Source: JACCXM01 sp046328335 (GTDB taxonomy: Bacteria > Chloroflexota > Chloroflexia > Thermomicrobiales > UBA6265). From it: 64,000 nt of DNA. Shown piece after piece: positions 9,684-18,046 of the stretch (the first letter of the stretch is position 1; each line of letters begins with the position of its first letter). The DNA is taken from contig JAXLWU010000002.1 in the NCBI GenBank assembly GCA_046328335.1, positions 186,001 to 250,000 of the forward strand. Reading direction: 5' to 3'. The notes under the pieces were generated by a model. That model made no database searches, was not told the DNA's origin, and was given only the letters and a program-made list of their open reading frames with translations. The position numbers and the translations under genes were made by a program.

Positions 9684-10455
9684 CGGTGTTGTTCCCGGGG
9701 TTTTCGCGCGGCGGATCGAACGCGAGACCACGCCTCCGCCAGGGCACGGCGAGCGGTTCGCCGGATACGGTGTCATGGGGATTCCGTTTTCCACGGGGCA
9801 CGTGCTGGCGTTACGCCGGTTCCCCGCGTCGTCGCTGGGGCCCGGATACACGGCGGTCTGGTATCGCGATCCAGCGGGGGCGTGGGAGATCTATGCCGAT
9901 GTTCCGCCCGAGTTGTCGTGCAGCCGGTTCTTCGGCGCCGCGCTGTCGCGCTCGGTCGAAACAGCGATCGCGTTGACCTGGAGCGACGAGTGGACCCTGG
10001 AAATCTCCCTGCCAGCCGCGGAACTGACGTGGCGGGTCCACCTCACGGAAACATGGGTGACGCGCTGGTTGAATCGCCTGATGCCCGTGCTCCCCGACGC
10101 GGCCTGGCGGTCACCCACGACGCTGCATGCGATCGAGTGGGTCGCGGCCGCGGCGCTCGGAGTGGGGCGGCTGCGGCTCCAGGGCACGACGCCGAACGGG
10201 CACTCGTTCCTGGCCAGACCCCGGTTGCTGTGGGCGGTGTCGTCGAGTAGCGCCGCGCTGGGTAATGTCGATCTCGGCGCGCCGGAACCGCTGGCGACGC
10301 CAGCCCAGCTCGGCCAGTTCCTGATTCCGCAACGCGGCCTCTTCGTGATCGGCGCCGCCACCTTCGCTCGCGATGCCGGGCGCTCGCTGGTTCCGGCACG
10401 ACCCCGGTCGCTTCATGGAGCGGCGCCGGTTGCAGCCGCGGGGCGAAATACATAG
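9676..10455 (+). CDS. Conserved-looking protein of unknown function
   Basis: 259 residues, starting at an ATG that overlaps the rhodanese stop by 8 bases, so translation is probably coupled. No signal peptide or clear membrane span was seen. It contains tryptophan-rich beta-like segments (YTAVWYRDPAGAWEIYADV; TLEISLPAAELTWRVHL) and a later VGRLRLQGTTPNGHSF, suggesting a lipocalin-like or DUF2071-like beta barrel, though I cannot assign a family. The TAG stop lies inside the second copy of the 33-bp repeat. Confidence 0.65.
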   Translation: MSSGVVPGVFARRIERETTPPPGHGERFAGYGVMGIPFSTGHVLALRRFPASSLGPGYTAVWYRDPAGAWEIYADVPPELSCSRFFGAALSRSVETAIALTWSDEWTLEISLPAAELTWRVHLTETWVTRWLNRLMPVLPDAAWRSPTTLHAIEWVAAAALGVGRLRLQGTTPNGHSFLARPRLLWAVSSSSAALGNVDLGAPEPLATPAQLGQFLIPQRGLFVIGAATFARDAGRSLVPARPRSLHGAAPVAAAGRNT

Positions 10456-10481
10456 GCCACTACATAGTTCAGTGGATGCCT
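10449..10481. repeat. 33-bp direct repeat, copy 2
   Basis: Same TACATAG-5-TACATAG-6-GGATGCCT pattern as 9156-9188, 1293 bases downstream. It includes the stop codon of the preceding gene. Confidence 0.7.
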
Positions 10482-11001
10482 GCATGGCCTTTGCCGGCGG
10501 ATGATGCGGGTGTCGACGCGAAGTGGTCGCGTCGATCCCGGGAAGCGGAACGCTTCCAGATTGCCGAACCGATGATGGGATAGCCCTGTCGCCGCTGCGC
10601 TGCGAGATCGCCTGAATTAGCGGCCCTCAATGAATGCAACTGCGTTCGCGGTGGGGCAAGGGCGAACCCCGGAAATTGCTTCGGCTACCAGACCGGTTTG
10701 CGGCAGATCGGCGTCGCGATGCGCCAAGGAGGGAAATGCCGGAAAGGAGACGGACTGCCTGGACACATCGAACATGATGAGCGCGGTGTGGACAAGAGGC
10801 GGATCACGATGGGGCCCCATTCAACTCGCCGGGCCAGGTTGCGGATGATCGCTTGCCCGCCGTTCGATGCCTGACGATTCGCTATGACGGCCACGACTCG
10901 AGTCCGCATCGGAGCCAGAAACGAGAGACCGAAAGACAAGAAGTACCGTGCATACCCCTGCGCTGAATCACACTCCACATCTGTCGAGAAAGGACATTCC
11001 C
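10482..11001. other. Intergenic stretch, no convincing gene
   Basis: About 520 bases with only short frames of atypical composition. No RNA gene or hairpin of note was recognised. The promoter of the secreted cupin gene presumably lies in its 3' part. Confidence 0.4.
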
Positions 11002-11556
11002 ATGCCATTTGCCCAATTTCGCCGATCGATCGCCGCGCTCGTAGCGGCAATTGCCATTCTCACCATGCTGGCCCCTGGCATCTCCGCCCAAGACGCAACG
11101 CCAGCGCCGATCTCCGTGATGGAACTCGCGCCGGGAGTCACAGCCGAGGTCTTCGCCGGAGCGCCATCTGACCGCGCGCCGGGCCAGACGACTTACTTGG
11201 CGCGCTTCGTCTTCCAACCGGGCGCTGAAATCTTTCCCCACAGCCATCCCGGCACCACCGTTCTCGGCGTCGCCTCCGGTACGTTCGGCTGGACGCTGAT
11301 GAAGGGGACCGCGCATGTGATCCGTGGCGCGGCGGCCGGCGCGACTGGTCCAGTCGAAGATATCACCGAGCCGGGGACCGAGGTCATTCTTCAGCCGGGC
11401 GACGCGATCTACTACGAAGACGACGTGGTCCACACCGCGCGCGGTGCCGGCGACGAACCGGCGGTGGTCTTTGGCACCCTGATCCTCACCAGCGGCGAGC
11501 CGCTGCTGATGCCGGCGGCGGAGATGGCCGATATGGCGGCGACCCCCTCCAGCTAG
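11002..11556 (+). CDS. Secreted cupin-domain protein
   Basis: 184 residues from ATG 11002, preceded by an AAGGA site. A Sec-type signal peptide (IAALVAAIAILTMLAPGISA) ends near residue 27. The cupin core has the two conserved stretches: PGAEIFPHSHPGTTVLGVASG with metal-binding-type histidines (motif 1), and PGDAIYYEDDVVHTARGAG (motif 2). It is predicted to be a small exported metal-binding beta barrel. Whether it is an enzyme or a ligand binder is not visible. It is 147 bases upstream of the FAD oxidoreductase on the same strand. Confidence 0.85.
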   Translation: MPFAQFRRSIAALVAAIAILTMLAPGISAQDATPAPISVMELAPGVTAEVFAGAPSDRAPGQTTYLARFVFQPGAEIFPHSHPGTTVLGVASGTFGWTLMKGTAHVIRGAAAGATGPVEDITEPGTEVILQPGDAIYYEDDVVHTARGAGDEPAVVFGTLILTSGEPLLMPAAEMADMAATPSS

Positions 11557-11702
11557 ACCCGCGCGAGTGGTCAATGGCGGCCCAGCGTGGGACGCCCCGG
11601 AGCCGTCGCCCGGCAACCGGGCGGCGGCTCATTCCCGAAATGAATTACGAGGTTGACGGCCGAAAGCGGGCGTCGACCACGCGGCCAAAGAAAGGTCCAT
11701 TC

Positions 11703-13076
11703 ATGACTGCAATTATCCCCATGGCGTCGGCCCCTACCGCTTCCTGGGGATCGCTCGACGCGGCGATCGACGGCGAGCTGATCCTCCCCGATGACCCCGG
11801 CTACGCCGCCGCGCGGCACGTCTGGAACGGGATGATCGACCGCTACCCGGCGGCGATCGCGCGCTGCCGCACGACCGCCGACGTGACGGCCGCGGTGCGC
11901 TTCGCCGTCACGCAAGACCTCGAGATCGCGGTTCGCGGCGGCGGGCACAACGCCGCCGGTCTGGCAACCGTCGATGGCGGTCTCGTCATCGACCTCTCCT
12001 CGATGAACGGCGTCGTCGTCGACCCGGTGAACCGCGTCGCTCGCGCTGGCGGGGGCGCGACCTGGGGCGACTTCGACACCGCGACCCAGGCGCATGGCCT
12101 GGCGACCACGGGCGGCGCCGTGGCGACGACCGGCGTCGCCGGCTTGACCCTCGGTGGCGGGGTCGGCTTCCTGATGCGTCAGTTTGGCCTGGCCTGCGAC
12201 AACCTGATCGCCGCCGAGGTGGTGCTGGCGGACGGCACCGTGGTGACGACCAGCGAAACGGAGCGCCCAGAACTGCTGTGGGGGCTGCGCGGTGGTGGCG
12301 GCAACTTCGGCATCGTGACCGAATTCACCTTCCGTCTCCACCCGGTCGACGGCATGTACGCCGGGTTGATCCTCCATTCGCGCGAGGGCGCCAGCGCCGG
12401 GCTGCGGGCGTATCGGGAACAGACCGCGCTCGCCCCGGACAACCTGACGACGTTTTTCGCGCTGATGTCGGCACCCGACGGCACACCTGTCTTCGCCTTC
12501 CTCCCCGCCTACATTGGCGATGCCGCGGCGGGTGAAGCGGCGGTGGCTGGCTATCGCGCCTTCGGTGAACCGATGGCAGACATGGTGGCGCCGATGTCAT
12601 ATGTGGCGCTGCAAGGGATGCTGGGCGAGGGGTTTCCCGCGGGGCAGAACGTCTACTGGACGGCCCACTTCCTGAGCGAGCTCACGGACGAGGCGATCGA
12701 CCTCCTCGTCGCGAGCGCGAATGCCGCACCATCGCCGCTGAACATCGTGCTGCTCGAGCAGCTTGGTGGCGCGGTCGCTCGCGTCGGTGAGGACGCCACG
12801 GCATTTGCGCATCGCGATGCCGCGTTCAATCTGGCGATCATTGCGCGCTGGCTCGATCCCGCTGAGGCGGAGGCGAATATCGCCTGGGCGCGCGGATTGT
12901 GGCAGGCGACCCAGCGCTTCGCCCGCGGCGCCTACGTCAACTACCTCGGCGTTGGCGATGGACCGGAGCGGGTACGCGCGGCCTATCGCCCGGAAACATA
13001 TGGCAAGCTGGTGGCGCTAAAGCGGGACTACGATCCGGACAACGTCTTCCACCGGAATCAGAACATCGCGCCCTAG
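11703..13076 (+). CDS. FAD-linked oxidoreductase, berberine-bridge (BBE) type
   Basis: 457 residues from ATG 11703, with AAAGG 7 bases upstream. The N-terminal FAD-binding type 4 domain has IAVRGGGHNAAG, whose histidine is the usual covalent 8-alpha FAD site, and TTGVAGLTLGGGVGFLMR. The second, cysteinyl FAD link of bicovalent members is not evident. The C-terminus carries the BBE signature YDPDNVFHRNQNI. These enzymes oxidise alcohols, sugars or alkaloids with oxygen. No signal peptide was seen, so it is probably cytoplasmic. Substrate unknown. Confidence 0.9.
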   Translation: MTAIIPMASAPTASWGSLDAAIDGELILPDDPGYAAARHVWNGMIDRYPAAIARCRTTADVTAAVRFAVTQDLEIAVRGGGHNAAGLATVDGGLVIDLSSMNGVVVDPVNRVARAGGGATWGDFDTATQAHGLATTGGAVATTGVAGLTLGGGVGFLMRQFGLACDNLIAAEVVLADGTVVTTSETERPELLWGLRGGGGNFGIVTEFTFRLHPVDGMYAGLILHSREGASAGLRAYREQTALAPDNLTTFFALMSAPDGTPVFAFLPAYIGDAAAGEAAVAGYRAFGEPMADMVAPMSYVALQGMLGEGFPAGQNVYWTAHFLSELTDEAIDLLVASANAAPSPLNIVLLEQLGGAVARVGEDATAFAHRDAAFNLAIIARWLDPAEAEANIAWARGLWQATQRFARGAYVNYLGVGDGPERVRAAYRPETYGKLVALKRDYDPDNVFHRNQNIAP

Positions 13077-13093
13077 CGCAAACCTCGCGACGA

Positions 13094-13119
13094 GAACCGG
13101 CGCCGTCTCGCGCCGGTTC
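13094..13119. terminator. Hairpin after FAD oxidoreductase
   Basis: GAACCGGCGC and GCGCCGGTTC form a perfect 10-bp stem around a 6-base loop, 17 bases after the stop. There is no T-run, so termination would be of the GC-stem type. Confidence 0.6.
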
Positions 13120-13143
13120 CCGAGATTGCAGCGACGTGGACAC

Positions 13144-13255
13144 GATGTGTCGTCCCGAGAAACGAGGGACCTCGGCGGCGTGGTCCGCCGGCGCGAAGGC
13201 CGAGATGTCTCGCGGCGGCTCGGTAAGACACAAGGCATGCGCGCTGCTGTAGTCG
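13144..13255. repeat. Family A inverted-repeat element
   Basis: TGTGTCGTCCCGAG...GACCTCGGC at the left pairs imperfectly with GCCGAGATGTCTCG...CTCGGTAAGACACA at the right. It ends with the tail GCATGCGCGCTGCTGTAG that recurs in other copies (26396, 45930, 55660). It separates convergent genes. Confidence 0.65.
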
Positions 13256-13275
13256 CCCGACGCTGACCGCCCTCC

Positions 13276-14061
13276 TCATTCCTTCGGCACCAGACCTTGG
13301 CCCATGCGGAACTGGCCAGCGGTCAATCCACCATCGACCGGCAACACGACGCCGGTGATCCAGGAGGCGGCGTCGGAGGCGAGGAAGAGCGCGGCGCCGG
13401 CGATGTCCTCCGGCGTGCCGACCCGGCCGAGCGGGTACCAGACGGCGAGTTTCTGCATGACGTCGGGATCGACCGCCTTGCGCTCGCTCCAGATGGGGGT
13501 GTCAACCGTACCGGGCGCGATGCAGTTGGCCCGCACGCCGTACGGGCCATAGCGAAGCGCCGTATTCTGGGTGAGGTTGATCATCCCCGCCTTGGCCGCG
13601 GAGTAGGCCTCTTCGCTGAGCCCCATCATGCCATTGACCGAGGCGATATTGAGAATGACGCCCTTTCCCTTGTCGATCATCCCCGGCAGGACTGCCTTGG
13701 AGCAGAGAAAGGCGCTCTTGAGCACGATGGCGAAGTTGCGGTCCCAGACATCCGATTCGATGGTGCGCAGATCGTTGCCGATCGAGGCGCCGGCATTATT
13801 GACCAGGATATCGACCGTTCCGAAGACGCTGGTCGCTCGCGCGAAGAGGTGATCGACACCCGCGACGGTCGAAACATCCGCGCCGATAGCCAGGGACATG
13901 CCGCCCGCGGCATCGATTTCAGCGGCGACGGACTCGGCGCGCTCCTCGCGCAGATCGGCGACCACGACTGCCGATCCTTCACGGGCAAATGTCAGCGCGA
14001 TGGCGCGCCCGATTCCCGATCCACCCCCGGTGACGACAGAGACGGTTTTGGCAAGCAGCAC
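13276..14061 (-). CDS. SDR-family NAD(P)-dependent oxidoreductase
   Basis: 261 residues from GTG 14061, with GGGAGGG 5-6 bases upstream. A classical short-chain dehydrogenase: the cofactor loop TGGGSGIG is at residues 12-19, then NNAGAS, IASVNG with the catalytic serine region, and the YSAAK active-site pair. The C-terminal half has APGTVDTPIW and ITGVVLPVDGG. ADLRE after beta-2 puts an aspartate at the position that usually favours NAD. It is the last gene of a minus-strand run with a TIM-barrel isomerase and a Gfo/Idh protein, pointing to sugar or polyol catabolism. Confidence 0.92.
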   Translation of the reverse strand: MLLAKTVSVVTGGGSGIGRAIALTFAREGSAVVVADLREERAESVAAEIDAAGGMSLAIGADVSTVAGVDHLFARATSVFGTVDILVNNAGASIGNDLRTIESDVWDRNFAIVLKSAFLCSKAVLPGMIDKGKGVILNIASVNGMMGLSEEAYSAAKAGMINLTQNTALRYGPYGVRANCIAPGTVDTPIWSERKAVDPDVMQKLAVWYPLGRVGTPEDIAGAALFLASDAASWITGVVLPVDGGLTAGQFRMGQGLVPKE

Positions 14062-14095
14062 GGAATCCCTCCCAATGGGCTATCGGCCGAGACGG

Positions 14096-14250
14096 CACGA
14101 CCGAGTCGAGAAGTCGTGAAGGCGAGGAGTCGAGAAGAGAAGACGGCAAGACGGCAAGACGGCTGAGTCCCGTCGCTCATCCGCCGCCCTCCGACTTCTG
14201 ACCTCCGACCGTTCGTCTCCTGACTCCTGACTCCTGTCTCATGACTCCCG
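14096..14250. repeat. Low-complexity short tandem repeats
   Basis: The gap between two minus-strand genes contains GACGGCAA repeats (about 14141-14163) and a run of TGACTCC-like units (about 14217-14252). No coding potential is evident. Such tracts can vary in length between strains. Confidence 0.5.
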
Positions 14251-15021
14251 ACTCGTTCTCGCCTCCTCCATGGAGCGGTGCGCCAGCAGGGCGTCGGCGA
14301 TGGCATCGACGGGGTTGTCCTGCTCGACGATCCACCACTCGGCGCCGGCCGCCATCGCCGCCGGCAAGATCTCGTCCCAACGCAGCATGCCGGTGCCCGC
14401 CGGGAGATCCTCGCGGCCGGGTCCGGCCGCCATATCCTTGAGATGGACCAAGGGCACGCGCCCCGCAAGTTCGCCCAGGAGTCTGGCGGGATCGACTCCG
14501 GCGTGCGCCGCCCAGTAGACATCGACCTCGATATTGACCACGGCGGGATCGCTCTCGCTGGTCAACACGTCCATCAAGGTCGCGCCATCGCCGTCTGGCA
14601 ACGGATCGAACTCGAACGCGTGATGGTGATAGGCGAAGCGCAGACCGGCGGCGCGCGCCGCCTGGCCCCAACGGTTGAGATCGCCCGCCAGGGTCCGCGC
14701 CGCGGTGAGGCTCCCCCGCCGTTGCTCGGAAACGACCGGGACGATGGCGTACTCACCACCGAGCGCGGCCAGATCGGCCAGGGTCGGCGCGGGATCTGCC
14801 TCCCAGACCGCGGCGGGAATGTGCGCGCCCGCCACGCGGAGATGCAATTCCTGGAGCAAGGCGCCCAGGGCCGTGGCGGACAGCCCGCCGAACCCGGCCA
14901 GTTCGACCGCCCGGACGCCGCCCGCCGCCAGTTGGCGCAATGTCCCCGCAAAATCGTCGCGGGCGGGTGCGCGTACTGTATAGAGTTGGACCGCGATTGG
15001 CTGCTCTAGTGCAACGATCAT
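14239..15021 (-). CDS. Sugar phosphate isomerase/epimerase (xylose isomerase-like TIM barrel)
   Basis: 260 residues. It starts PIAVQLYTVRAPARDDF, a common opening of this AP-endonuclease-2-like TIM-barrel family. Candidate metal ligands follow: FAYHHHAFEF, VNIEVDVYWAAHAG, VPLVHLKDM and WWIVEQDNP, matching the Glu/Asp/His/Glu set that binds a divalent metal. The family covers inosose dehydratases, tagatose/psicose epimerases and similar enzymes. Its place between a Gfo/Idh/MocA and an SDR gene suggests inositol- or sugar-acid-type catabolism, but the substrate is unknown. Confidence 0.88.
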   Translation of the reverse strand: MIVALEQPIAVQLYTVRAPARDDFAGTLRQLAAGGVRAVELAGFGGLSATALGALLQELHLRVAGAHIPAAVWEADPAPTLADLAALGGEYAIVPVVSEQRRGSLTAARTLAGDLNRWGQAARAAGLRFAYHHHAFEFDPLPDGDGATLMDVLTSESDPAVVNIEVDVYWAAHAGVDPARLLGELAGRVPLVHLKDMAAGPGREDLPAGTGMLRWDEILPAAMAAGAEWWIVEQDNPVDAIADALLAHRSMEEARTSRES

Positions 15022-15162
15022 CGATTCCCTTTCTTTCTCCGCGCATCCGCGCTGCGCTATTGTTCTTGTCGATCATCTTCCGCGCAAACGCGGATTGCCG
15101 CCAGTGGCACGAACTGGATCAGGCTGGTTGGCCGCGGGTCTCGCTACCAGATCATCGGTCAG

Positions 15163-16293
15163 TTACAGGCCGCCGAAAACTTCGCTCAATGCGATGGCTC
15201 GGCCCTCCCGGCGAGACTGCTCGGCGGAGAGGATGATGTCCAGCACGTGGGCGGCGTGCTCGGCGGTGAGGATCGGCGCTTCCCGACCCTCCAGCACGGC
15301 CACGAAATGCTCCGGTCCCGCCTGGATTAGATGCCGGATCGCCGACGATCCTGGTGGGGCCGCCTGGGTCCACGCTTCGACGCCTTCCGGCCGCTCGTCG
15401 CGCTGCCAGACATCGACGGGAGCATCGACGTCGTACCAACTCTCCTGGCTGATGCTGACCGTGCCCTGCTCGCCATGGATCTCGAGCGCCGGCGCTTTCG
15501 AGCGCGGGGTGGCGAATGAGGAGAGAATCTGGGCGAAGCGGTTCTCGCCGAAATCGAGGTGGATCAGGATGTGGTCGGGCGCGATGACCTCGATGGTCTG
15601 ACCGGCGCGGCTGGGAATGAGCACCGTGCGCCGGGGAATGCTGACCCCACCGAAGGCCTCCACCCGCCGCGCCGGACCGAGGATACCGGTGATGGCGTGG
15701 AGGATATAGACCCCGGTATCGAGTGCCGGGCCGACCGCGGCGCTGTAGAAGACGGCGGGATCGCCCTTGTAATCACGCCAGGCGGCGGGGCCCATATTGG
15801 CCATCTGGCCGACCGCCAGCGTCAGCGGGCCCAGCCAGCCGGCGCTCAATTGGTGCTTCAACCAGCGCCAGCGATTGGTGGTCATTACCGCGGGCGCGAC
15901 CAGGTAGGTCAGATGCGCTGCCCGCGCGGTGTCGATCGCCGTTCTCGCCTCGGCGAGGGTGTTGGCCAGAGGTTTTTCGGAGAAGACGCTGCGGCCGGCG
16001 GCGAAGGCCGCCATGGTGATCTCCTGGTGGTACGGCGCCGGAGAGAGGTTGAGCACGCCGGTCACCGTATCATCGGCGAGTAGATCACCAAGGGTGGCGT
16101 GGACACGCGGCCGGGGCAGACCGCGCTGTGCCAGATCGGCGGCGAAGGCCGCGGCGCGGGCCGGATCGGGATCGTAGACCGCGCTGACCGTGGCGCGGTC
16201 CGCGAGCGGCACGAGACCCGGCGCGTAGGTGCGCATCGCCACGTCGCCACAGCCGATGACGCCGAGCCCGATCGTGCCGTGTCCCATCTGCAT
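15163..16293 (-). CDS. Gfo/Idh/MocA-family oxidoreductase
   Basis: 376 residues from ATG 16293, preceded by GGAGGGAACG. The Rossmann fold begins GLGVIGCGDVAMRTYAPGL, and the family motif SEKPLANTLAEA carries the catalytic EKP lysine. The C-terminal alpha/beta domain follows, with GVYILHAITGILG. NAD(P)-dependent oxidation of sugars or inositol is typical. It is the first gene of a three-gene minus-strand cluster with gaps of 141 and 177 bases. Confidence 0.9.
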   Translation of the reverse strand: MQMGHGTIGLGVIGCGDVAMRTYAPGLVPLADRATVSAVYDPDPARAAAFAADLAQRGLPRPRVHATLGDLLADDTVTGVLNLSPAPYHQEITMAAFAAGRSVFSEKPLANTLAEARTAIDTARAAHLTYLVAPAVMTTNRWRWLKHQLSAGWLGPLTLAVGQMANMGPAAWRDYKGDPAVFYSAAVGPALDTGVYILHAITGILGPARRVEAFGGVSIPRRTVLIPSRAGQTIEVIAPDHILIHLDFGENRFAQILSSFATPRSKAPALEIHGEQGTVSISQESWYDVDAPVDVWQRDERPEGVEAWTQAAPPGSSAIRHLIQAGPEHFVAVLEGREAPILTAEHAAHVLDIILSAEQSRREGRAIALSEVFGGL

Positions 16294-16365
16294 CGTTCCC
16301 TCCACGCTGACAGCCGCTGACCCGGCACGATAGCATGGGAATGTCGGGGGATCAGGGAGGCTGGC

Positions 16366-16668
16366 ATGAAAGAGCGGGATCGAGGAGAGACCGTGGGAAG
16401 TGCCGTGGCGCCAGAGGTGGCAACGCGACGCGGGGTGCTGTGCACGGGGGCCATGCGGGTAGGAATCGCCCTGGCGGAAATCGGCGTGTCGTTGCGTTCC
16501 GCCGCGGCCCACAAGCGCCACAAGCGGCGCTACAAGCGTTGCAAGAAGCACTGCAAGGGAAACCGCCGCACCTGTTATCGTGGGTGTGACATCCTCGATG
16601 GCGACAGCAAGGAGTTCTGCAAGCAGGGATGTAAAGTGGCGTACTCCCAGTGCCGGAACGACTGCTGA
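16366..16668 (+). CDS. Small exported 8-Cys protein, twin-CX3C scaffold (copy 1)
   Basis: 100 residues from ATG 16366, with AGGGAGG 6 bases upstream. A twin-arginine at residues 21-22 precedes a weakly hydrophobic stretch. A strongly basic linker (HKRHKRRYKR) leads into a C-terminal core with eight cysteines at 59, 63, 70, 74, 85, 89, 96 and 100. The spacing is C-x3-C-x6-C-x3-C-x10-C-x3-C-x6-C-x3-C. Two CX3C-x6-CX3C units suggest two disulfide-stapled helical hairpins. The next two genes keep the same skeleton with almost no other identity. Function unknown: antimicrobial, structural and metal-binding roles are all possible. Confidence 0.75.
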   Translation: MKERDRGETVGSAVAPEVATRRGVLCTGAMRVGIALAEIGVSLRSAAAHKRHKRRYKRCKKHCKGNRRTCYRGCDILDGDSKEFCKQGCKVAYSQCRNDC

Positions 16669-16780
16669 GAACTGGCATGATGCGGGTCACGAGCGTGCTG
16701 GCCCGGGTATCCGGTCGCACTTCACGTAGCGGCGCCGACCGACTACGATGCGGAGACCGCGCCGCGGAACGGGAGGCCGT

Positions 16781-17152
16781 ATGGATGGAGCACGATTCGA
16801 CACGTTGACGCGGACCCTGCTCGGTTCTCGTTCGCGACGGCAGGCGATCGGTCTGGCGCTGGCCACGTTGCTGGGCGGCGCCGGGGAACTGGCCGCGAAG
16901 CATGGCAATGGTGGCAAGGATCGGCATGACCGCCACGACCGGCATGAGCGCCGCCGGCGCCGCCGGCACCGGGACCGGCCGACGCCACGCCGCAATGGCT
17001 GCCAGGTGCGGTGCGGCGGCGAGAAGCGGATGTGCCGGATACGCTGCCGCCGGTTCGGCATCTTCGCCCGCGATTGCAAGGACGGCTGCAAGATCCGGCG
17101 CAAGGCCTGTCACAATCGGTGCACGTTCCACCCGGTGCGCAGCCGGTTCTGA
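16781..17152 (+). CDS. Small exported 8-Cys protein, twin-CX3C scaffold (copy 2), FDxLTR leader
   Basis: 123 residues from ATG 16781, with GGGAGG 5 bases upstream. The N-terminus MDGARFDTLTRTLLGSRSRR carries the leader shared by seven genes in the window, with RR at 19-20 and a hydrophobic run to about 39. A His/Asp/Arg-rich linker follows (KDRHDRHDRHERRRRRRHRD). The core has cysteines at 74, 78, 85, 89, 99, 103, 110 and 114, giving the same 3-6-3-9-3-6-3 spacing as its neighbours. Function unknown. Confidence 0.75.
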   Translation: MDGARFDTLTRTLLGSRSRRQAIGLALATLLGGAGELAAKHGNGGKDRHDRHDRHERRRRRRHRDRPTPRRNGCQVRCGGEKRMCRIRCRRFGIFARDCKDGCKIRRKACHNRCTFHPVRSRF

Positions 17153-17353
17153 TCGAGCCATTCCGGACGGTGGGACCAGGGAATTCCGCACAGTGTATGC
17201 ACTGGTTGGTGAAGCGGGTGCCCACCCTGCACGTCGGTCGTACGGTGCGAGGCTTGCCTCGTCCGGATTCGTCACCGGCATGCACCAGGTCCGGAACGAG
17301 TAACCGGTGACAGGGTGACAGGCTGAGCCCGCATGAGCCCTCGAGGTCGTACT

Positions 17354-17638
17354 GTGAAATCGCTCGCCCGTCGGGATCTATTCTCACTCGTCGCATCCGC
17401 GCTCGGCGCTCTGGGCGTCGGGACGACTGGTGGCATCGCGCACGCCGGAAAACACCACCACAAATCCGGGAATCGCAAGAAGGCGCGGCAGAAACTGAAG
17501 CGTCAATGTCAGCGCCTCTGCTCGAACGTGCACCAGAACTGCCTCTGGCAGTGTGCGACGCTCGGCTATGCCAATGACTACTGCAACCCGTATTGCGCCA
17601 TCGCAAAGAAGAGTTGCCGCACGGGGTGTGGATATTGA
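17354..17638 (+). CDS. Small exported 8-Cys protein, twin-CX3C scaffold (copy 3)
   Basis: 94 residues from GTG 17354 with CGAGG 7 bases upstream; ATG 17333 is an alternative start. A Tat-like signal SLARRDLFSLVASALGALG ends around IAHA. A basic linker (GKHHHKSGNRKKARQKLKR) leads to cysteines at 52, 56, 63, 67, 77, 81, 88 and 92, identical in spacing to copy 2. The core here is less charged (QNCLWQCATLGYANDYC). Third member of the tandem trio. Confidence 0.75.
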   Translation: MKSLARRDLFSLVASALGALGVGTTGGIAHAGKHHHKSGNRKKARQKLKRQCQRLCSNVHQNCLWQCATLGYANDYCNPYCAIAKKSCRTGCGY

Positions 17639-17749
17639 ACGAAGTCGGCGAGACGGGAAGACGGGACGGTGACGGTTCTCACTGGTCGCCAGCGCCGGAT
17701 CAACCCACTGATATCGATTCAGGATGATGACTGCCGTTTCCTCGTGGGG

Positions 17750-18026
17750 CGCTCCCTTCCCCCAACCCCTCTCCCTGTGCGCAGGGCGAGGAGCTTGGGG
17801 GCACCAAATGGCCGACCCGACCCCACGAAAACGCCTGATTGCGGCCGTACCTCGCCTTTGAGCTCGCATGGGGAGAGGGGCTTTCGGATCCACGTTCCTC
17901 AGTCAAAGCGGTAGTCATCGTCCAAATCATGCGGAATCTGGATGAAGACTTTCGTTATGAACTCAGGTACAGACGCACAAAGCCCCTCGCCCCGCGCACG
18001 GGGAGAGGGGTTGGGGTGAGGGGCAA
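17750..18026. repeat. Family B GC-rich palindromic repeats
   Basis: Several copies of the CCCCTCTCCC / GGGAGAGGGG hairpin unit with flanking CCCCAACC or GGTTGGGGTGAGGG. The clearest are near 17756-17805, 17868-17884 and 17982-18026. No gene is apparent between 17639 and 18046. Confidence 0.6.
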
Positions 18027-18046
18027 GGCGGCAAGGCCTCAGAGGA

